From Serratia symbiotica (lineage in GTDB: Bacteria > Pseudomonadota > Gammaproteobacteria > Enterobacterales > Enterobacteriaceae): a stretch of DNA of 64,000 bases. Location of the stretch: assembly GCA_024160085.1 (NCBI GenBank), contig JAMDYG010000001.1:620001-684000 (forward strand). Reading direction: 5' to 3'. A program made the position numbers and the translations under genes. Positions 17,278-27,481 of this stretch are shown here, in pieces. The notes beneath the pieces are model-generated. The model saw nothing but the letters and a program-made list of their open reading frames with translations. It did no database searches and was not told where the DNA came from. Numbering within the stretch: position 1 is the stretch's first letter; the number at the start of each line of letters is the position of its first letter.

Positions 17278-19528
17278 ATGCTCACGCGCTTGCGAGAAAT
17301 TGTTGAGAAGGTGGCCACAACTGCCAACCTGACGGTTGCGCTAGATATCATTAGTCAATGAAACCTGCCTAGCGATGGATACGGAAGTATGCTCTATTTA
17401 TCTGGCAGACAATAATCGCCGCTGCTATTACCCGATGGCGACACGTGGCTTACAAAAACCGCGTAAGCGGCGGCCCCATCTCATTGGCCTTTAATGAAAG
17501 CGTAGTAGGTTTGGTCGGGAGCCTGGCAGAGCCAATCAACTTGGCTGATGTGCAGAATCACCCTAGTTTTAAATATGTTCCCCAAGTGAAGGAGGAGCGT
17601 TTCTGATTTTTTCTTGGCTTACTGATCATCCATAGTCGCCAACTGTTGGGTGTGCCGGTGGTACAGCGGCGTGAGCTACGCCAGTTCGATGAAAGCGAAG
17701 AATCTTTCATGGTGACCCTGGCTGCTACATAGATGGCTGAGGTCTTATCACACTCGCAGCTCAACGCCATTTTCAGTCAATATCGGCAGACTCGCATCTG
17801 CGCGCTGGCAGCATCTCCTGGTGTGGCGGTGGCGGTAGGGTAGCAAGCAAGACAGCCGACAACCTTTGCTCGAACAGATATACCGTACCTCGACGTTGGA
17901 CACCGTCAGCGAGCGTGAACGCCTAAATCAGGCACTGGAAGAAGCAGGCACAGAGTTTCGCTGATTCAGCAAACGCTTTGCCGCCAGCTTGCAAAAAGAG
18001 AATGCGGCTATCTTTGACCTATACTCCCACCTGTTAAACGATGCACGCCTCAAGCGTGAACTGTTTGCCGAAATTGACCGTGGTTCGGTAGCTGAGTGGG
18101 CGGTAAAGTTGGTGATAGAAATGTTTGCTGAATAGTTAGCCAGCCTACAAGATACCTATATGCGCGAGCGCACCAGCGATCTGCGCGTGCTGGGTCAATG
18201 TTTGCTGTTCCAACTTGATGATATCACCCCAGCGGCCACCCAATGGCCCGCGCTTTTTGTACTGGTAGCGGATGAACTGACCGCAACCATGCTGGCTAAA
18301 GTACCGCAGGATCGTTTAGTGGGTGTCGTGGTACGCAATGTCGCAGCCAACTCCCACACGGCGATTTTGGTGCAGGCAATGGGAGTGCCAACTGTGTGAT
18401 GGGTGCCGATATCCAACCAGCGTTGCTCAGCCAACGGCTGCTAATTGTCGATGGTTATCGCGGCGAACTGCTGGTCGATCCCGAACCGTTGCTAGTACAA
18501 GAATATCTAAGACTGATCAGCGAAGAGTTGGAACTGAGCAAACTGGCAGAAGACAACGTCGAGCAGACAGCTCAACTGAGAAGCGGCGAACGTATCCTAG
18601 TAATGTTGAACGCCGATATCAGCCCGGAACATGAACAACTACTGGGTTGGCGGATAGATGATGTTGGCCTGTACCGCACTGAAATCCCCTTCATGCTGCA
18701 AAGCGGTTTCCCTTCGGAAGAAGAACAACTGGGGCAATATCAGGGCATGTTGCAACTCTACCCAACCAAGTCGGTTACCCTGCGCACGCTGGATATCGGT
18801 GCTGATAAACAGTTGCTATACATGCCGATCAGCGAAGAAAATCCTTGCCTGGGCTGGCATGGCACACGTATTACTCTAGACTAACCGGAAATTTTTTGAT
18901 TCAGGTGCGAGCCATGCTGCGCGCGAATGTCAGCATTGGTAACCTCAGCATTTTACTGCCAATGATCACCAGTATTGAGGAGATCGACAAAGCCAAACGC
19001 CTGATCGATCGTGCCGTGCGTGAAGTAGAAGAAGTATTGGGCTATGAGATCCCGAAACCGAAGATTAGCGTGATGCTAGAAGCGCCGTCGATGATTTTCC
19101 TAATCCCTTTTTTAGGCACGCGTCTAGACTTTATATCGATCGTCACCAATAATTTGACCCAATATCTACTGGCGGTTGACTGCAACAATACGCGGGTGGC
19201 GCCGTTATATGACAGCCTGCACCCCGCCATGCTGCATGTGCTGAAACTAATCGCCGAACTGGGCAAGGTGGCCGGGTTACAGGTTTGCTTGTGCGGCAAA
19301 ATAGCAGGCGATCCCAGGGGGGCACCGCTGCTAGTAGGCATGGGTTACTGCAATCTCAGCATGAATGGCCGTAGCGTGGCACGCATCAACCTGATGCGGC
19401 ATATTTTGTTATCGTATGCCAAAGCGCTGGCGTAGCTGGTATTGAGCGCCGAAATGACGAGCGAAGTGCGCCACTTGGCAGTGGCGTTTATGGAGCGTAG
19501 CGGCATGGGGGTGGTTGATCCGTGGTGA
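17278..19528 (+). pseudogene. ptsP: PtsP (enzyme I of nitrogen PTS), decayed
   Basis: The whole gene is traceable: MLTRLREIVEKVA and GAF-domain pieces (DTEVCSIYLAD, ISLAFNESVVGLVG, EPINLADVQNHPSFKY), then the phosphohistidine domain with its active-site His in NVAANSHTAILVQAMGVPTV. It continues with GADIQPALLSQRLLIVDGY, ERILVMLNADISPEHEQLL, RTEIPFMLQSGFPSEEEQ and a C-terminal PEP-binding domain. At least six stops or frame changes interrupt it, including an apparent 2-base TG duplication directly after GVPTV. PtsP starts the phosphorelay to NPr and EIIA-Ntr, linking nitrogen status to potassium and stress control. It cannot function. Confidence 0.93.
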
Positions 19529-19696
19529 CAGATAAGCCCAGTAGCGGACTGGTTTTTTACAGATTTTCCTCCATCCGCCGCCTTAAACACCGTTAAACCT
19601 ATATTATGATATATAATCTCCGCTGGCGGCGCATGCCTATCATCTTTCAAGTTGTAGCATTATTGGCGACATGTGCTTATCCCAGTGGCTGATTTA

Positions 19697-19819
19697 GAGC
19701 TTATTCCATTAGGCTATTTTATTCGCCATTTTGCATTTGGGCAGTGCTCACCATCCTCGCGTACGATATGTATGTTGTGGTTGTTGCGCGCTGTCGCTGT
19801 CCAAACTGGCTACAACTTG
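19697..19819 (+). repeat. Dispersed repeat, copy B
   Basis: About 120 bases running TTATTCCATTAGGCTATTTT, ATTCGCCATTTTG, GGGCAGTGCTCACCATCCTC, then GTTGCGCGCTGTCGCTGTCC and AAACTGGCTACAACTTGAAA. The copy at 58157-58277 is the same unit in reverse orientation, with a few differences in the middle; a truncated copy lies at 12274-12331. This one fills the gap between the ptsP remnant and lgt, which holds no gene. No coding capacity is evident. Confidence 0.8.
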
Positions 19820-19900
19820 AAATCCATTGGGTAACCTTCGTCGCGTTTGGCACCTACCGACCCCTAATAGAGACGAATAACAGACATATTATGGTGATAG

Positions 19901-20779
19901 ATGAGCAATAACTATCTGGCATTTCCTAAATTTGACCCGATCATTTTTTCTATCGGCCCGGTTTCCCTATATTGGTACGGTCTGATGTACCTAGTCGGCT
20001 TCGTTTTTGCCATGTGGTTGGCGGTGCGCCGCGCTAGCAAGCCGAACAGCGGCTGGACTAAAGATGAAGTGGAAAACCTGCTATATGCCGGCTTTTTGGG
20101 CGTTTTTGTCGGTGGCCGCGTAGGCTACGTAGTGTTCTACAACCTACCGTTGTTCTTGGATAACCCTTTATACCTGTTTAAAGTTTGGGATGGTGGCATG
20201 TCTTTCCATGGTGGGTTGATGGGGGTGATCCTGGTGATGGCCTGGTTTGCCCATCGCACTCAGCGCACCTTCTTTCAAGTCTCTGATTTTATTGCTCCGC
20301 TGATCCCATTTGGCCTGGGGGCCGGGCGTCTCGGTAACTTTATCAACGGCGAATTGTGGGGGCGTGTAACCACCGACACCCCTTGGGCGATGTTGTTCCC
20401 AGGCTCGCGCAGCGAAGACATAGTAATTGCTACCGCTACCGCCGATGCTACATTGTTGCCGTTATTGAATCAATATGATGTTCTGCCGCGTCACCCATCG
20501 CAATTATATGAACTGATGCTGGAAGGCGTGGTGTTGTTTATCATACTGAACCTGTTTATCCGCAAGCCGCGCCCTATGGGGGCTGTATCCTGCCTGTTCC
20601 TACTCAGCTATGGCACCTTCCGCATTATCGTTGAAACTTTCCGCCAGCCAGACACTCAGCTTGGCCTATTTAACGGCATGATCAGCATGGGGCAAATCCT
20701 CTCTATCCCGATGGTGGTGGCCGGTATTATGATGATGGTTTTGGCATACCGTCGTCGCCCACAGCAACAATTGCCATGA
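19901..20779 (+). CDS. lgt: Prolipoprotein diacylglyceryl transferase Lgt
   Basis: A 292-residue inner-membrane enzyme that adds a diacylglyceryl group from phosphatidylglycerol to the lipobox cysteine, the first step of lipoprotein maturation. Seven membrane segments are evident. Conserved features include His103 in SFHGGLMG, Arg143 in the Lgt signature [15 protein letters not shown], and arginines 241 and 248 in [10 protein letters not shown]. Length and motifs are normal. It is followed after 7 bases by thyA, the usual operon arrangement. Its retention fits the lipoproteins still encoded nearby (MltA) and the outer-membrane assembly block. Confidence 0.96.
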   Translation: MSNNYLAFPKFDPIIFSIGPVSLYWYGLMYLVGFVFAMWLAVRRASKPNSGWTKDEVENLLYAGFLGVFVGGRVGYVVFYNLPLFLDNPLYLFKVWDGGMSFHGGLMGVILVMAWFAHRTQRTFFQVSDFIAPLIPFGLGAGRLGNFINGELWGRVTTDTPWAMLFPGSRSEDIVIATATADATLLPLLNQYDVLPRHPSQLYELMLEGVVLFIILNLFIRKPRPMGAVSCLFLLSYGTFRIIVETFRQPDTQLGLFNGMISMGQILSIPMVVAGIMMMVLAYRRRPQQQLP

Positions 20780-20786
20780 GAAACCA

Positions 20787-21587
20787 ATGAAACAGTATCT
20801 GGATTTAATGAACAATGTGCTTGCTGAGGGTACTTCCAAAGCTGACCGTACCGGCACTGGCAGGCTATCGGTTTTTGGCCACCAGATGCGTTTCAATTTA
20901 CAGGAAGGTTTCCCGCTGGTGAACACTAAGAAATGTCACCTACGTTCCATTATTCATGAGTTATTGTGGTTCCTGAATGGTGACACAAACGTCGCCTACC
21001 TATGTGAAAAAAACGTCACTATCTGGGATGAGTGGGCCGATGAAAACGGCGATCTTAGCCTGGTTTATGGCAAACAGTGGCGCGCTTGGGTGGTGGCGAC
21101 GGATGGCCGCCAGATCGACCAATTGAGCAATGTGCTCCAACAGTTGAAACAGGAACTGGACTCACGGCGTATCATCATATCCGCTTGGAATATCGGCGGC
21201 GAATTGGGTCAAATGGCGTTGGCACTGTGCCACGCGTTCTTCCAGTTCTACGTAGCTAGGGGCAAATTGTCCTGCCAGCTATATCAGCGCTCGTGTGATG
21301 TATTCCCTGGTCTACTATTCAACATCGCCAGCTGTGCGCTATTAGTGCATATGATGGCGCAGCAGTGCGATCTGGAGGTGGGCGATTTTGTCTGTACCAG
21401 TGGCGATACCTACCTATACAGCAACCATATGGAAAAGACGCAGCTACAGTTGACCCGGGAGCCACGCCATCTACCAAAGCTAGTAATCAAGCGCAAACCG
21501 GCTTCCTTGTTTGATTATTGCTTTGAAGACCTTGCCATTGAAGGCTACGATCCACATCCAGCAATCAAGGCACCTGTAGCGATCTGA
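20787..21587 (+). CDS. thyA: Thymidylate synthase ThyA with unusual substitutions
   Basis: A 266-residue open frame collinear with ThyA, which methylates dUMP to dTMP using methylene-tetrahydrofolate. The catalytic Cys (Cys148 here), the phosphate-binding Arg pair in DSRRI and the RSCD motif are present. Several near-invariant positions differ: LAPCH is LALCH, GGDTHLYSNH is [10 protein letters not shown] (the dUMP-binding His becomes Tyr209), LPFNIASY is LLFNIASC, and LGPVYG is LSLVYG. There are one-residue insertions in the WRAW-DGR loop and after SAWNIG. The frame is open, so it is listed as a gene. The pattern resembles relaxed selection, and activity is doubtful. Confidence 0.85.
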   Translation: MKQYLDLMNNVLAEGTSKADRTGTGRLSVFGHQMRFNLQEGFPLVNTKKCHLRSIIHELLWFLNGDTNVAYLCEKNVTIWDEWADENGDLSLVYGKQWRAWVVATDGRQIDQLSNVLQQLKQELDSRRIIISAWNIGGELGQMALALCHAFFQFYVARGKLSCQLYQRSCDVFPGLLFNIASCALLVHMMAQQCDLEVGDFVCTSGDTYLYSNHMEKTQLQLTREPRHLPKLVIKRKPASLFDYCFEDLAIEGYDPHPAIKAPVAI

Positions 21588-21758
21588 CATCTGTCGCATA
21601 TAATTAGTGGCACCGTAGACCCCATTTTGACCTGAATTTGCGTGTCGCAGCGCATTTTATTATTATCGTCTGTAGGTAGCGTAAAAACAATCTACGGCAC
21701 GCCTTAATGACAGCTTATGCTGCTTTATCGCTTTCCCCAGGCCATTACACTGGTCATC

Positions 21759-22228
21759 ATGAACGAGAACTCAGATCTAAACATTGACAATTGCCAATGC
21801 GGCATGACGCTGATTGGGGGGGATAGCCACTGGCGCCTGTATCAGCAAGCTCTGCGGCTTGAGCATACCGCTCAGCAGTTGCTGGCATTTCTCATCCACC
21901 TACAGGTGGGGATGCCAACTGGCGCAATCGCACTGCGCTGTTGTAGTTCAAAACAGGTGATCCCTGGTGCATCGGCAGCGGTATGCCTCCGCCCGACTGC
22001 GCTTCGGTAGAAAGCGAACGGTATCTTCCTTATTACCGCGACGTATTGTTGAGCGCCTATACAGACAAAGAGATAGGCTTTTACGGGGTGCGCAACAACT
22101 CCCAGGATGGGCATATTGTCCTTAGTAACGGTGTAGGTAGCTTGCGGTTGGTGCTGTCCGCCAAAGGGCAGTTACGGGTGTGCAGCGAGCGGAAAAACGC
22201 GCGGGGAATAGCCCTATGTCAACTTTAG
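21759..22228 (+). pseudogene. ppdA: Prepilin-like protein PpdA, decayed
   Basis: The gene lies directly after thyA, in the place of ppdA. A damaged prepilin motif (CGMTLIGG in place of GFTLIE plus a hydrophobic helix) is followed by HWRLYQQALRLEHTAQQLLA. A frame change leads to NWRNRTALL and a stop, then GFYGVRNNSQDGHIVLSNGV and SLRLVLSAKGQLRVCS. The N-terminal membrane helix seems to have been deleted. PpdA belongs to a set of type II pseudopilin-like minor pilins processed by a prepilin peptidase. Confidence 0.75.
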
Positions 22229-22768
22229 AGCGCGGTTTCACCCTGCCGGAAGTGATGTTGGCCTTAACATTTGGTAGCTTGCTCGCGCTGGCAGCGGCTA
22301 AAACCTACCCACTGCTGTACCAGCAAAGTGTGGCGGTCGGGCAGCCATACTATCGGCTGGAGTTGTTGTTGCAGCAACTGGCGTTCGCCATGGAAAAAGA
22401 TCTGCACCGTGCCGGGTTTTGCGCTGGGCAGTGTGCCGGGCGGGCGCTGCTAATCGACCACGTGCTAGGCGAGGCAGCAGGCAGCTGCGTGATCGTCGCC
22501 TACGACATTAACTGTAGTGGCCAATGGGCAAGTACTGGTGATAGGATAATGCCGGGTATTTCGGCTACCGGCTGCGGCAGAATAGCCAGGGGCATAGCGG
22601 CGTCAGCCATTGTAATGAAACCGGTTGGTAAAGGCCGTTGGATCATCAAGAGGTGCGCATAGAATTGTTCAACGTGGTTGTCAGTAAAGGGAACAGCAGC
22701 AAAACTTTGGCCCGATTGACGTTAGCGGGGTGCTCGACGGCCGATAGCAGCATCAGACTTCGCCTGAG
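22216..22768 (+). pseudogene. ppdB: Prepilin-like protein PpdB, frameshifted
   Basis: The start at 22216 gives MSTLERGFTLPEVMLALTFG, a perfect prepilin cleavage and methylation motif (G|FTLPE) with a following hydrophobic helix. The sequence continues through LEKDLHRAGFCAGQC-like residues to about codon 130. The frame is then lost; the proper C-terminus (HQEVRIELFNVVVSKGNSS, TLARLTLAGCSTADSSIRLR) is found in another frame up to the stop at 22766-22768. It overlaps the end of the ppdA remnant. The N-terminal half could still be made but would lack the globular C-terminal part. Confidence 0.8.
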
Positions 22769-22781
22769 CTAGGAAATCGAT

Positions 22782-23249
22782 ATGGCCGGGCCGCATTGCC
22801 ATAAACACGCCTTCACAACAGGATGGGAGCACGCAGGCTGCGGTGATGCTGCTGCTGGTAATATAGGATTTATGTTGCTGAATGCCCAGCACCGCCAGTT
22901 GGATTATGCCCTATTGCTGGTGGGTGACCAGCAGCGCTATCTGCTGGCTTATAATTAGGCCGCCTCTGCACTAAGTTGGGAAATAGCGTAACGTTGGCCG
23001 CGCGATCAGTTAACTATCAACGGCTAGCTGTGCCGATAAGCATCCGGGTTAACCTCTTGCGCCAGGTTGTCCGCCGAGAGGGGGCTCCTAATGGTGCGTA
23101 GTGCGGGGGAGATACGTAGCAGCGATCCGCTGTGGCTTTATCAACTGAGCAAGCTCGAAAGCGTAGATTGTGACGTGTGGTTAATTGCTGAACCTAGTGG
23201 CTGGTTGGACTTTTTCCAGGATCAGAAGTCAACTGTCTGTGCGGAATAG
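22782..23249 (+). pseudogene. ygdB: YgdB-like minor pilin component, decayed
   Basis: Position between ppdB and ppdC and traces such as GSTQAAVMLLLVI, GFMLLNAQHRQLDYALLLVG, DQQRYLLAYN, SGLTSCARLS and AGEIRSSDPLWLYQL identify the YgdB family. The family carries an N-terminal hydrophobic segment and is encoded with the pseudopilin cluster. At least four stops or frame changes are present. Identity is based mainly on synteny and weak similarity. Confidence 0.65.
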
Positions 23250-23265
23250 CTCTCAGGAGAACGGC

Positions 23266-23556
23266 ATGACTCAACGTAGCTTCAGCCTACCCAAAATGTT
23301 AGTCGCTGCATTATTGTTCGCAGTGTTGCTGCTGGAATTGTTACAGTATCATCAAGTGTTGCTACAGTCGTTCCAACGTCAATGGCAATATCGTCAGGCA
23401 TGGTCGCTAGCACACCGGCAATTAGAGGTTTTTGCTGTCACCAGGCAGCACGATATCGAGCTACTGGATGGCTGGCGGCGCGAGCTACAGTTCTACCGTG
23501 TAGATGCTTCTTGCCAGCGGCTGGTGGTGAAGATACAGATGCCACAGCAGCAGTAG
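23266..23556 (+). CDS. ppdC: Prepilin-like protein PpdC with altered cleavage motif
   Basis: A 96-residue open frame begins MTQRSFSLPKMLVAALLFAV. In relatives the motif is GFSLPE: here the Gly at -1 is Ser and the invariant Glu at +5 is Lys. Both changes should block cleavage and methylation by the prepilin peptidase and assembly. The rest (YRQAWSLAHRQLEVFAV) is plausible for the family. The upstream partners ppdA, ppdB and ygdB are broken, so this gene is probably also nonfunctional although its frame is open. It ends about 70 bases before recC. Confidence 0.6.
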   Translation: MTQRSFSLPKMLVAALLFAVLLLELLQYHQVLLQSFQRQWQYRQAWSLAHRQLEVFAVTRQHDIELLDGWRRELQFYRVDASCQRLVVKIQMPQQQ

Positions 23557-23624
23557 GCAGAACTGATCCGTTGGTATTGCACTCGCCGGTAATATTGCGC
23601 GGATTTGTTTTAAAGGGAACCACC

Positions 23625-26600
23625 ATGTTCACGGTTTATCATTCTAATCAACTTGATTTATTAAAAACGCTGACCAGCGCATTGATAGCCAGAGATCCGT
23701 TGGCTGATCCTTTTCGACAGGAAGTAGTACTGGTGCAAAGCCCCGGTATGGCGCAATGGTTGCAGATGCAATTAGCGGAGCAGTTCGGCATCGCCGCCAA
23801 TATCGCCTTTCCCCTGCCGGCAACTTTCATCTGGCAGATGTTTACCCATGTGTTGTCGGATATTCCGAAAGAGAACGCCTTCAGTAAAGATGCCATGACT
23901 TGGAAGTTGATGTGGCTGTTGCCAGAGTTGCTGACTTTGCCGGCATTTGCTCCGCTGCAACACTATCTCACCGACGATGGCAACAAACGTAAAATTCATC
24001 AGTTGGTTGGCCGGGTAGCCGACCTGTTTGACCAATACTTGGTGTATCGCCCGAAGTGGCTGGAGAGCTGGCAGCTCGGCGAACGCATCGACGGCCTGGC
24101 GGAGGCTCAGCAGTGGCAGGCCCCGTTGTGGGCAAGGTTAGTTGAGTACACGCGCGAATTAGGGCAACCGGAATGGCATCGCGCCAACATGTACAGCCGC
24201 TTTATTAGTACTCTGGATAATGCTGAACATTGCCCGCCTGGCTTGCCGCAGCGAGTGTTCATCTGCGGCATTTCGGCGCTGCCGCCAGCATATCTGGACG
24301 CCTTGCAGGCGCTGGGTCGTCACATAGATATTCACCTGATGTTCACCAATCCCTGCCGCTACTATTGGGGTGATATTCAGGACTATGCGTTTTTGGCTCG
24401 GTTGCAAAGCCGCAAACGCCGTCATTACCAACAGATGCGGGAACAAAATTTGTTTCGCGAGCCGAACCAAGCGGTACACTTGTTTAACAGCGAAGGGCAA
24501 CAACAACTTGGTAATCCTCTGTTAGCTTCCTGGGGAAAGTTGGGACGTGACTATCTGTACCTATTGTCGCAATTGGAAGGAGCACAGGAGGTCGATGCCT
24601 TTGTGGATATCCCCGCTGATAATATGCTGCACGCCATTCAGCGCGACATGCTGGAACTGGAAGATCACGCGGTGATCGGCATCACGCCAGAAACATTGGA
24701 GAACAGCATTACCAAGCGCCGGCTGGAGCCTAAAGACCGTTCCCTCAGCCTTCACCTCTGTCACAGCCCACAACGTGAAGTAGAAGTGCTGCATGACCAA
24801 TTACTGACCATGCTGGAGGAAGATCCAGAACTGACGCCGCGCGATATTATTGTGATGGTAGCAGATATCGACAGCTATACGCCCTACATTCAGGCCGTGT
24901 TCGGCAACACTTCCGCCGAGTGTTACCTACCGTTTGCCATTTCTGATCGTAAAGCGCGCCAAGCGCATCCGGCGCTACAAGCGTTTATTTCATTGCTCAA
25001 CCTGCCACAAAGCCGGTTTACCGCTGAACAGGTGCTAGCCTTGCTCGAAGTGCCTCCACTGGCGGCGCGTTTTGCCATCGGTGAAGAAGGGCTACGCCTG
25101 TTGCGTTATTGGGTTGGTGAATCCGGCGTGCGCTGGGGATTAGACGATGACAACGTACGCGAGCTGGATCTGCCAGCCACTGGCCAGCATACCTGGCGCT
25201 TCGGTATTACGCGCATGCTGCTAGGCTATGCGATGGACAGCAACGCTGGCGATTGGCAGGGCATTCTGCCGTATGATGAATCGAGCGGGTTGGTTGCCGA
25301 GTTGGCCGGGCAACTGGCGGATCTGTTGAACAGTCTTGGCTGCTGGCGACAGTGGATGAGCGAAATGCGATCGCTAGAAGAATGGCTACCGTTGTGCCGC
25401 CAACTCCTAGATACCTTCTTTGTGCAGGATGGTGAAACCGAAGTGGTGCTGGCACCGATCGAACAGCAGTGGCAGCAAGTTATCCGCTTTGGCTTGGCGG
25501 CGCGTTATCCGAATGCAGTACCGTTAAGCATTCTGCGAGATGATTTGGTGGCGCATCTCGATCAGGCGCGCATCAGCCAGCGCTTTTTAGCCGGGCAAAT
25601 CAATTTTTGCACGCTAATGCCGATGCGTTCCATTCCGTTCAAGGTGGTTTGCCTGCTGGGTATGAATGACGGGGTTTACCCACGCGCCCTGCCACTGCTT
25701 GGGTTTGACCTGATGGCGCAGCAACCTAAGTGTGGTGACCGCAGCCGACGCGACGATGACCGTTATTTGTTCCTTGAGGCAATTCTGTCAGCGCAGCAAC
25801 GACTATATATCAGCTTTATCGGTTGTTCTATCCAGGATAACCGAGAGCGTTATCCTTCAGTGCTGGTCACCGAGTTGCTGGAATATTTGGAGCAAAGCTA
25901 TTGCTTGCCTGGCGATGAGGATTTAGATGCTGACGGCAGCGCACAGCGGGTTGGCGAGTACTTGCTGAAGTGGCATGCGCGCATGCCGTTCGCCGTCGAA
26001 AATTTCCTGCCTGGTTCCGAGAAACAAAGTTACGCCGCTGAATGGTTGCCTGCCGCCGATGGGCACGGCACGGCACCCCCACCCTTCAATCAGCCACTGC
26101 TTCCCGCAGGCGAACAGCAAATTTCACTGGATGATCTGCGGCAGTTTTACCGTCACCCGATCCGTGCCTTTTTCCAGTTGCGCCTAGGCGTCAGCTTTAC
26201 TCTGGAAGAGACCGAACTGCCGAACGAAGAACCCTTTACACTGGATAACCTCAGCCGCTATGAGTTAAACAGCCAGCTACTGAATACCCTGATCGAAGGT
26301 GATAGCCCAAGCTGTCTGTTCCAGCGAGTATGCGCTGCTGGTGAGTTACCCTTCGGCGCTTTTGGCGAAATCTATTGGCAAAAGCAGCAGGAAGAGATGA
26401 TCGAATTGGCCGAAAAAGTGCGAGCCGAGCGCGGCGTAGATCACAGCCTGGAGCTGGATATTGAGATTGACGGCGTGCATATCAGCGGCTGGCTGCATCA
26501 GGTGCAATGTGATGGCTTACTGCGCTGGCGGCCTGCTACCCTGTCGGCAGTGGATGGCATTCTGTTGTGGCTGGAACACCTGGTGTACTGCTGTGCTGGT

Positions 26601-27002
26601 GGTACGGGAATAAGCCGCCTCTATGGACGCAAAAGTACTGCCTGGTGCTTCGCGGCGCTCACGAAGGAGGATGCCCGCAAACATCTAGCGGAACTAATGG
26701 CAGGGTATCAGCGCGGTCTGTGCCAACCGCTGTTGCTGCTTAACAAAAGCGGCTGGGCATGGCTGAACCAATGTTATCAGCCGGAAACACAGCTGATTGA
26801 CTGGCAGGAAGAGACGCAAACCAAAGCACAGGCTAAACTATTGCGGGCTTGGCATGGCGATCAGCGCATCCCAGGTGAAGGAGAAGATCCTTATTTGCAG
26901 CGAGTATTCCGTCAGTTGGATTTAGATAATGACGACTTAGCGCAGATTTTGGCCGAAACAGAACGCTACTTGCTACCGGTAGCGCAGCATAACACTGGTT
27001 GA
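23625..27002 (+). CDS. recC: Exodeoxyribonuclease V subunit RecC
   Basis: A 1125-residue protein, close to the 1122 of E. coli RecC. It starts at ATG 23625 (MFTVYHSNQLDLLKTL) behind an AAAGGGA ribosome site; the open frame extends about 80 codons further upstream, but that part overlaps ppdC and has no family similarity. Recognisable blocks include VQSPGMAQWLQMQLAEQFGI, the helicase-like LCHSPQREVEVLHDQ, and SIPFKVVCLLGMNDGVYPR. RecC recognises Chi and holds the RecBCD complex together during double-strand break repair. The gene is undamaged, unlike ptrA directly downstream. Confidence 0.96.
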   Translation: MFTVYHSNQLDLLKTLTSALIARDPLADPFRQEVVLVQSPGMAQWLQMQLAEQFGIAANIAFPLPATFIWQMFTHVLSDIPKENAFSKDAMTWKLMWLLPELLTLPAFAPLQHYLTDDGNKRKIHQLVGRVADLFDQYLVYRPKWLESWQLGERIDGLAEAQQWQAPLWARLVEYTRELGQPEWHRANMYSRFISTLDNAEHCPPGLPQRVFICGISALPPAYLDALQALGRHIDIHLMFTNPCRYYWGDIQDYAFLARLQSRKRRHYQQMREQNLFREPNQAVHLFNSEGQQQLGNPLLASWGKLGRDYLYLLSQLEGAQEVDAFVDIPADNMLHAIQRDMLELEDHAVIGITPETLENSITKRRLEPKDRSLSLHLCHSPQREVEVLHDQLLTMLEEDPELTPRDIIVMVADIDSYTPYIQAVFGNTSAECYLPFAISDRKARQAHPALQAFISLLNLPQSRFTAEQVLALLEVPPLAARFAIGEEGLRLLRYWVGESGVRWGLDDDNVRELDLPATGQHTWRFGITRMLLGYAMDSNAGDWQGILPYDESSGLVAELAGQLADLLNSLGCWRQWMSEMRSLEEWLPLCRQLLDTFFVQDGETEVVLAPIEQQWQQVIRFGLAARYPNAVPLSILRDDLVAHLDQARISQRFLAGQINFCTLMPMRSIPFKVVCLLGMNDGVYPRALPLLGFDLMAQQPKCGDRSRRDDDRYLFLEAILSAQQRLYISFIGCSIQDNRERYPSVLVTELLEYLEQSYCLPGDEDLDADGSAQRVGEYLLKWHARMPFAVENFLPGSEKQSYAAEWLPAADGHGTAPPPFNQPLLPAGEQQISLDDLRQFYRHPIRAFFQLRLGVSFTLEETELPNEEPFTLDNLSRYELNSQLLNTLIEGDSPSCLFQRVCAAGELPFGAFGEIYWQKQQEEMIELAEKVRAERGVDHSLELDIEIDGVHISGWLHQVQCDGLLRWRPATLSAVDGILLWLEHLVYCCAGGTGISRLYGRKSTAWCFAALTKEDARKHLAELMAGYQRGLCQPLLLLNKSGWAWLNQCYQPETQLIDWQEETQTKAQAKLLRAWHGDQRIPGEGEDPYLQRVFRQLDLDNDDLAQILAETERYLLPVAQHNTG

Positions 27003-27481
27003 CCTTGTGGCTTTACCATGGGTAATTCTCTCCCGGTAGTGCTAGGCTGCATCCGTCCATTAAATGTGGCGGCGTCACAAACCCAAAACGCGTCATCAAG
27101 GCGGAGGGGGAAGGAGCGTTGTTTAAGCTAGACAACGCAGAGTACTGGCTTTTGGGCGCGACCAGAAAGGCGGGGGCCATTTGAGCAACCATAGATGATG
27201 AAACGCTTATTTATTCCACCAACCCGTCTTACTGAGTGTTCAAATGTCACGGGTAATTTCTGGACACAGCCTGGGTTACCGGGGATGCAGTAAAATAATT
27301 GAGGTGATATTCAACTATTGGGCTACTCTAGTCTTACATAACGTACAGGCGTATATTCCCATTGTTTTTCAAGCTGCATCTTAAAATTCATCGGGTAAAG
27401 ATTTTAATTGTATGGTTTTTTTGACAAATACCGTCAACGTCAAGGCATTGGCGAAATGGTGTCAGAATAGATGTTTTGGCT
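27003..27481. other. Spacer between recC and the ptrA remnant
   Basis: About 480 bases with no gene, repeat or RNA that I recognise. In relatives recC and ptrA are closer, so this stretch may hold insertion debris, but I cannot assign it. Confidence 0.35.

Noticed and set aside
23382-23624. N-terminal extension of the recC open frame
   Set aside because: It overlaps ppdC and has no RecC similarity; the ATG at 23625 has a ribosome site and gives the family length.
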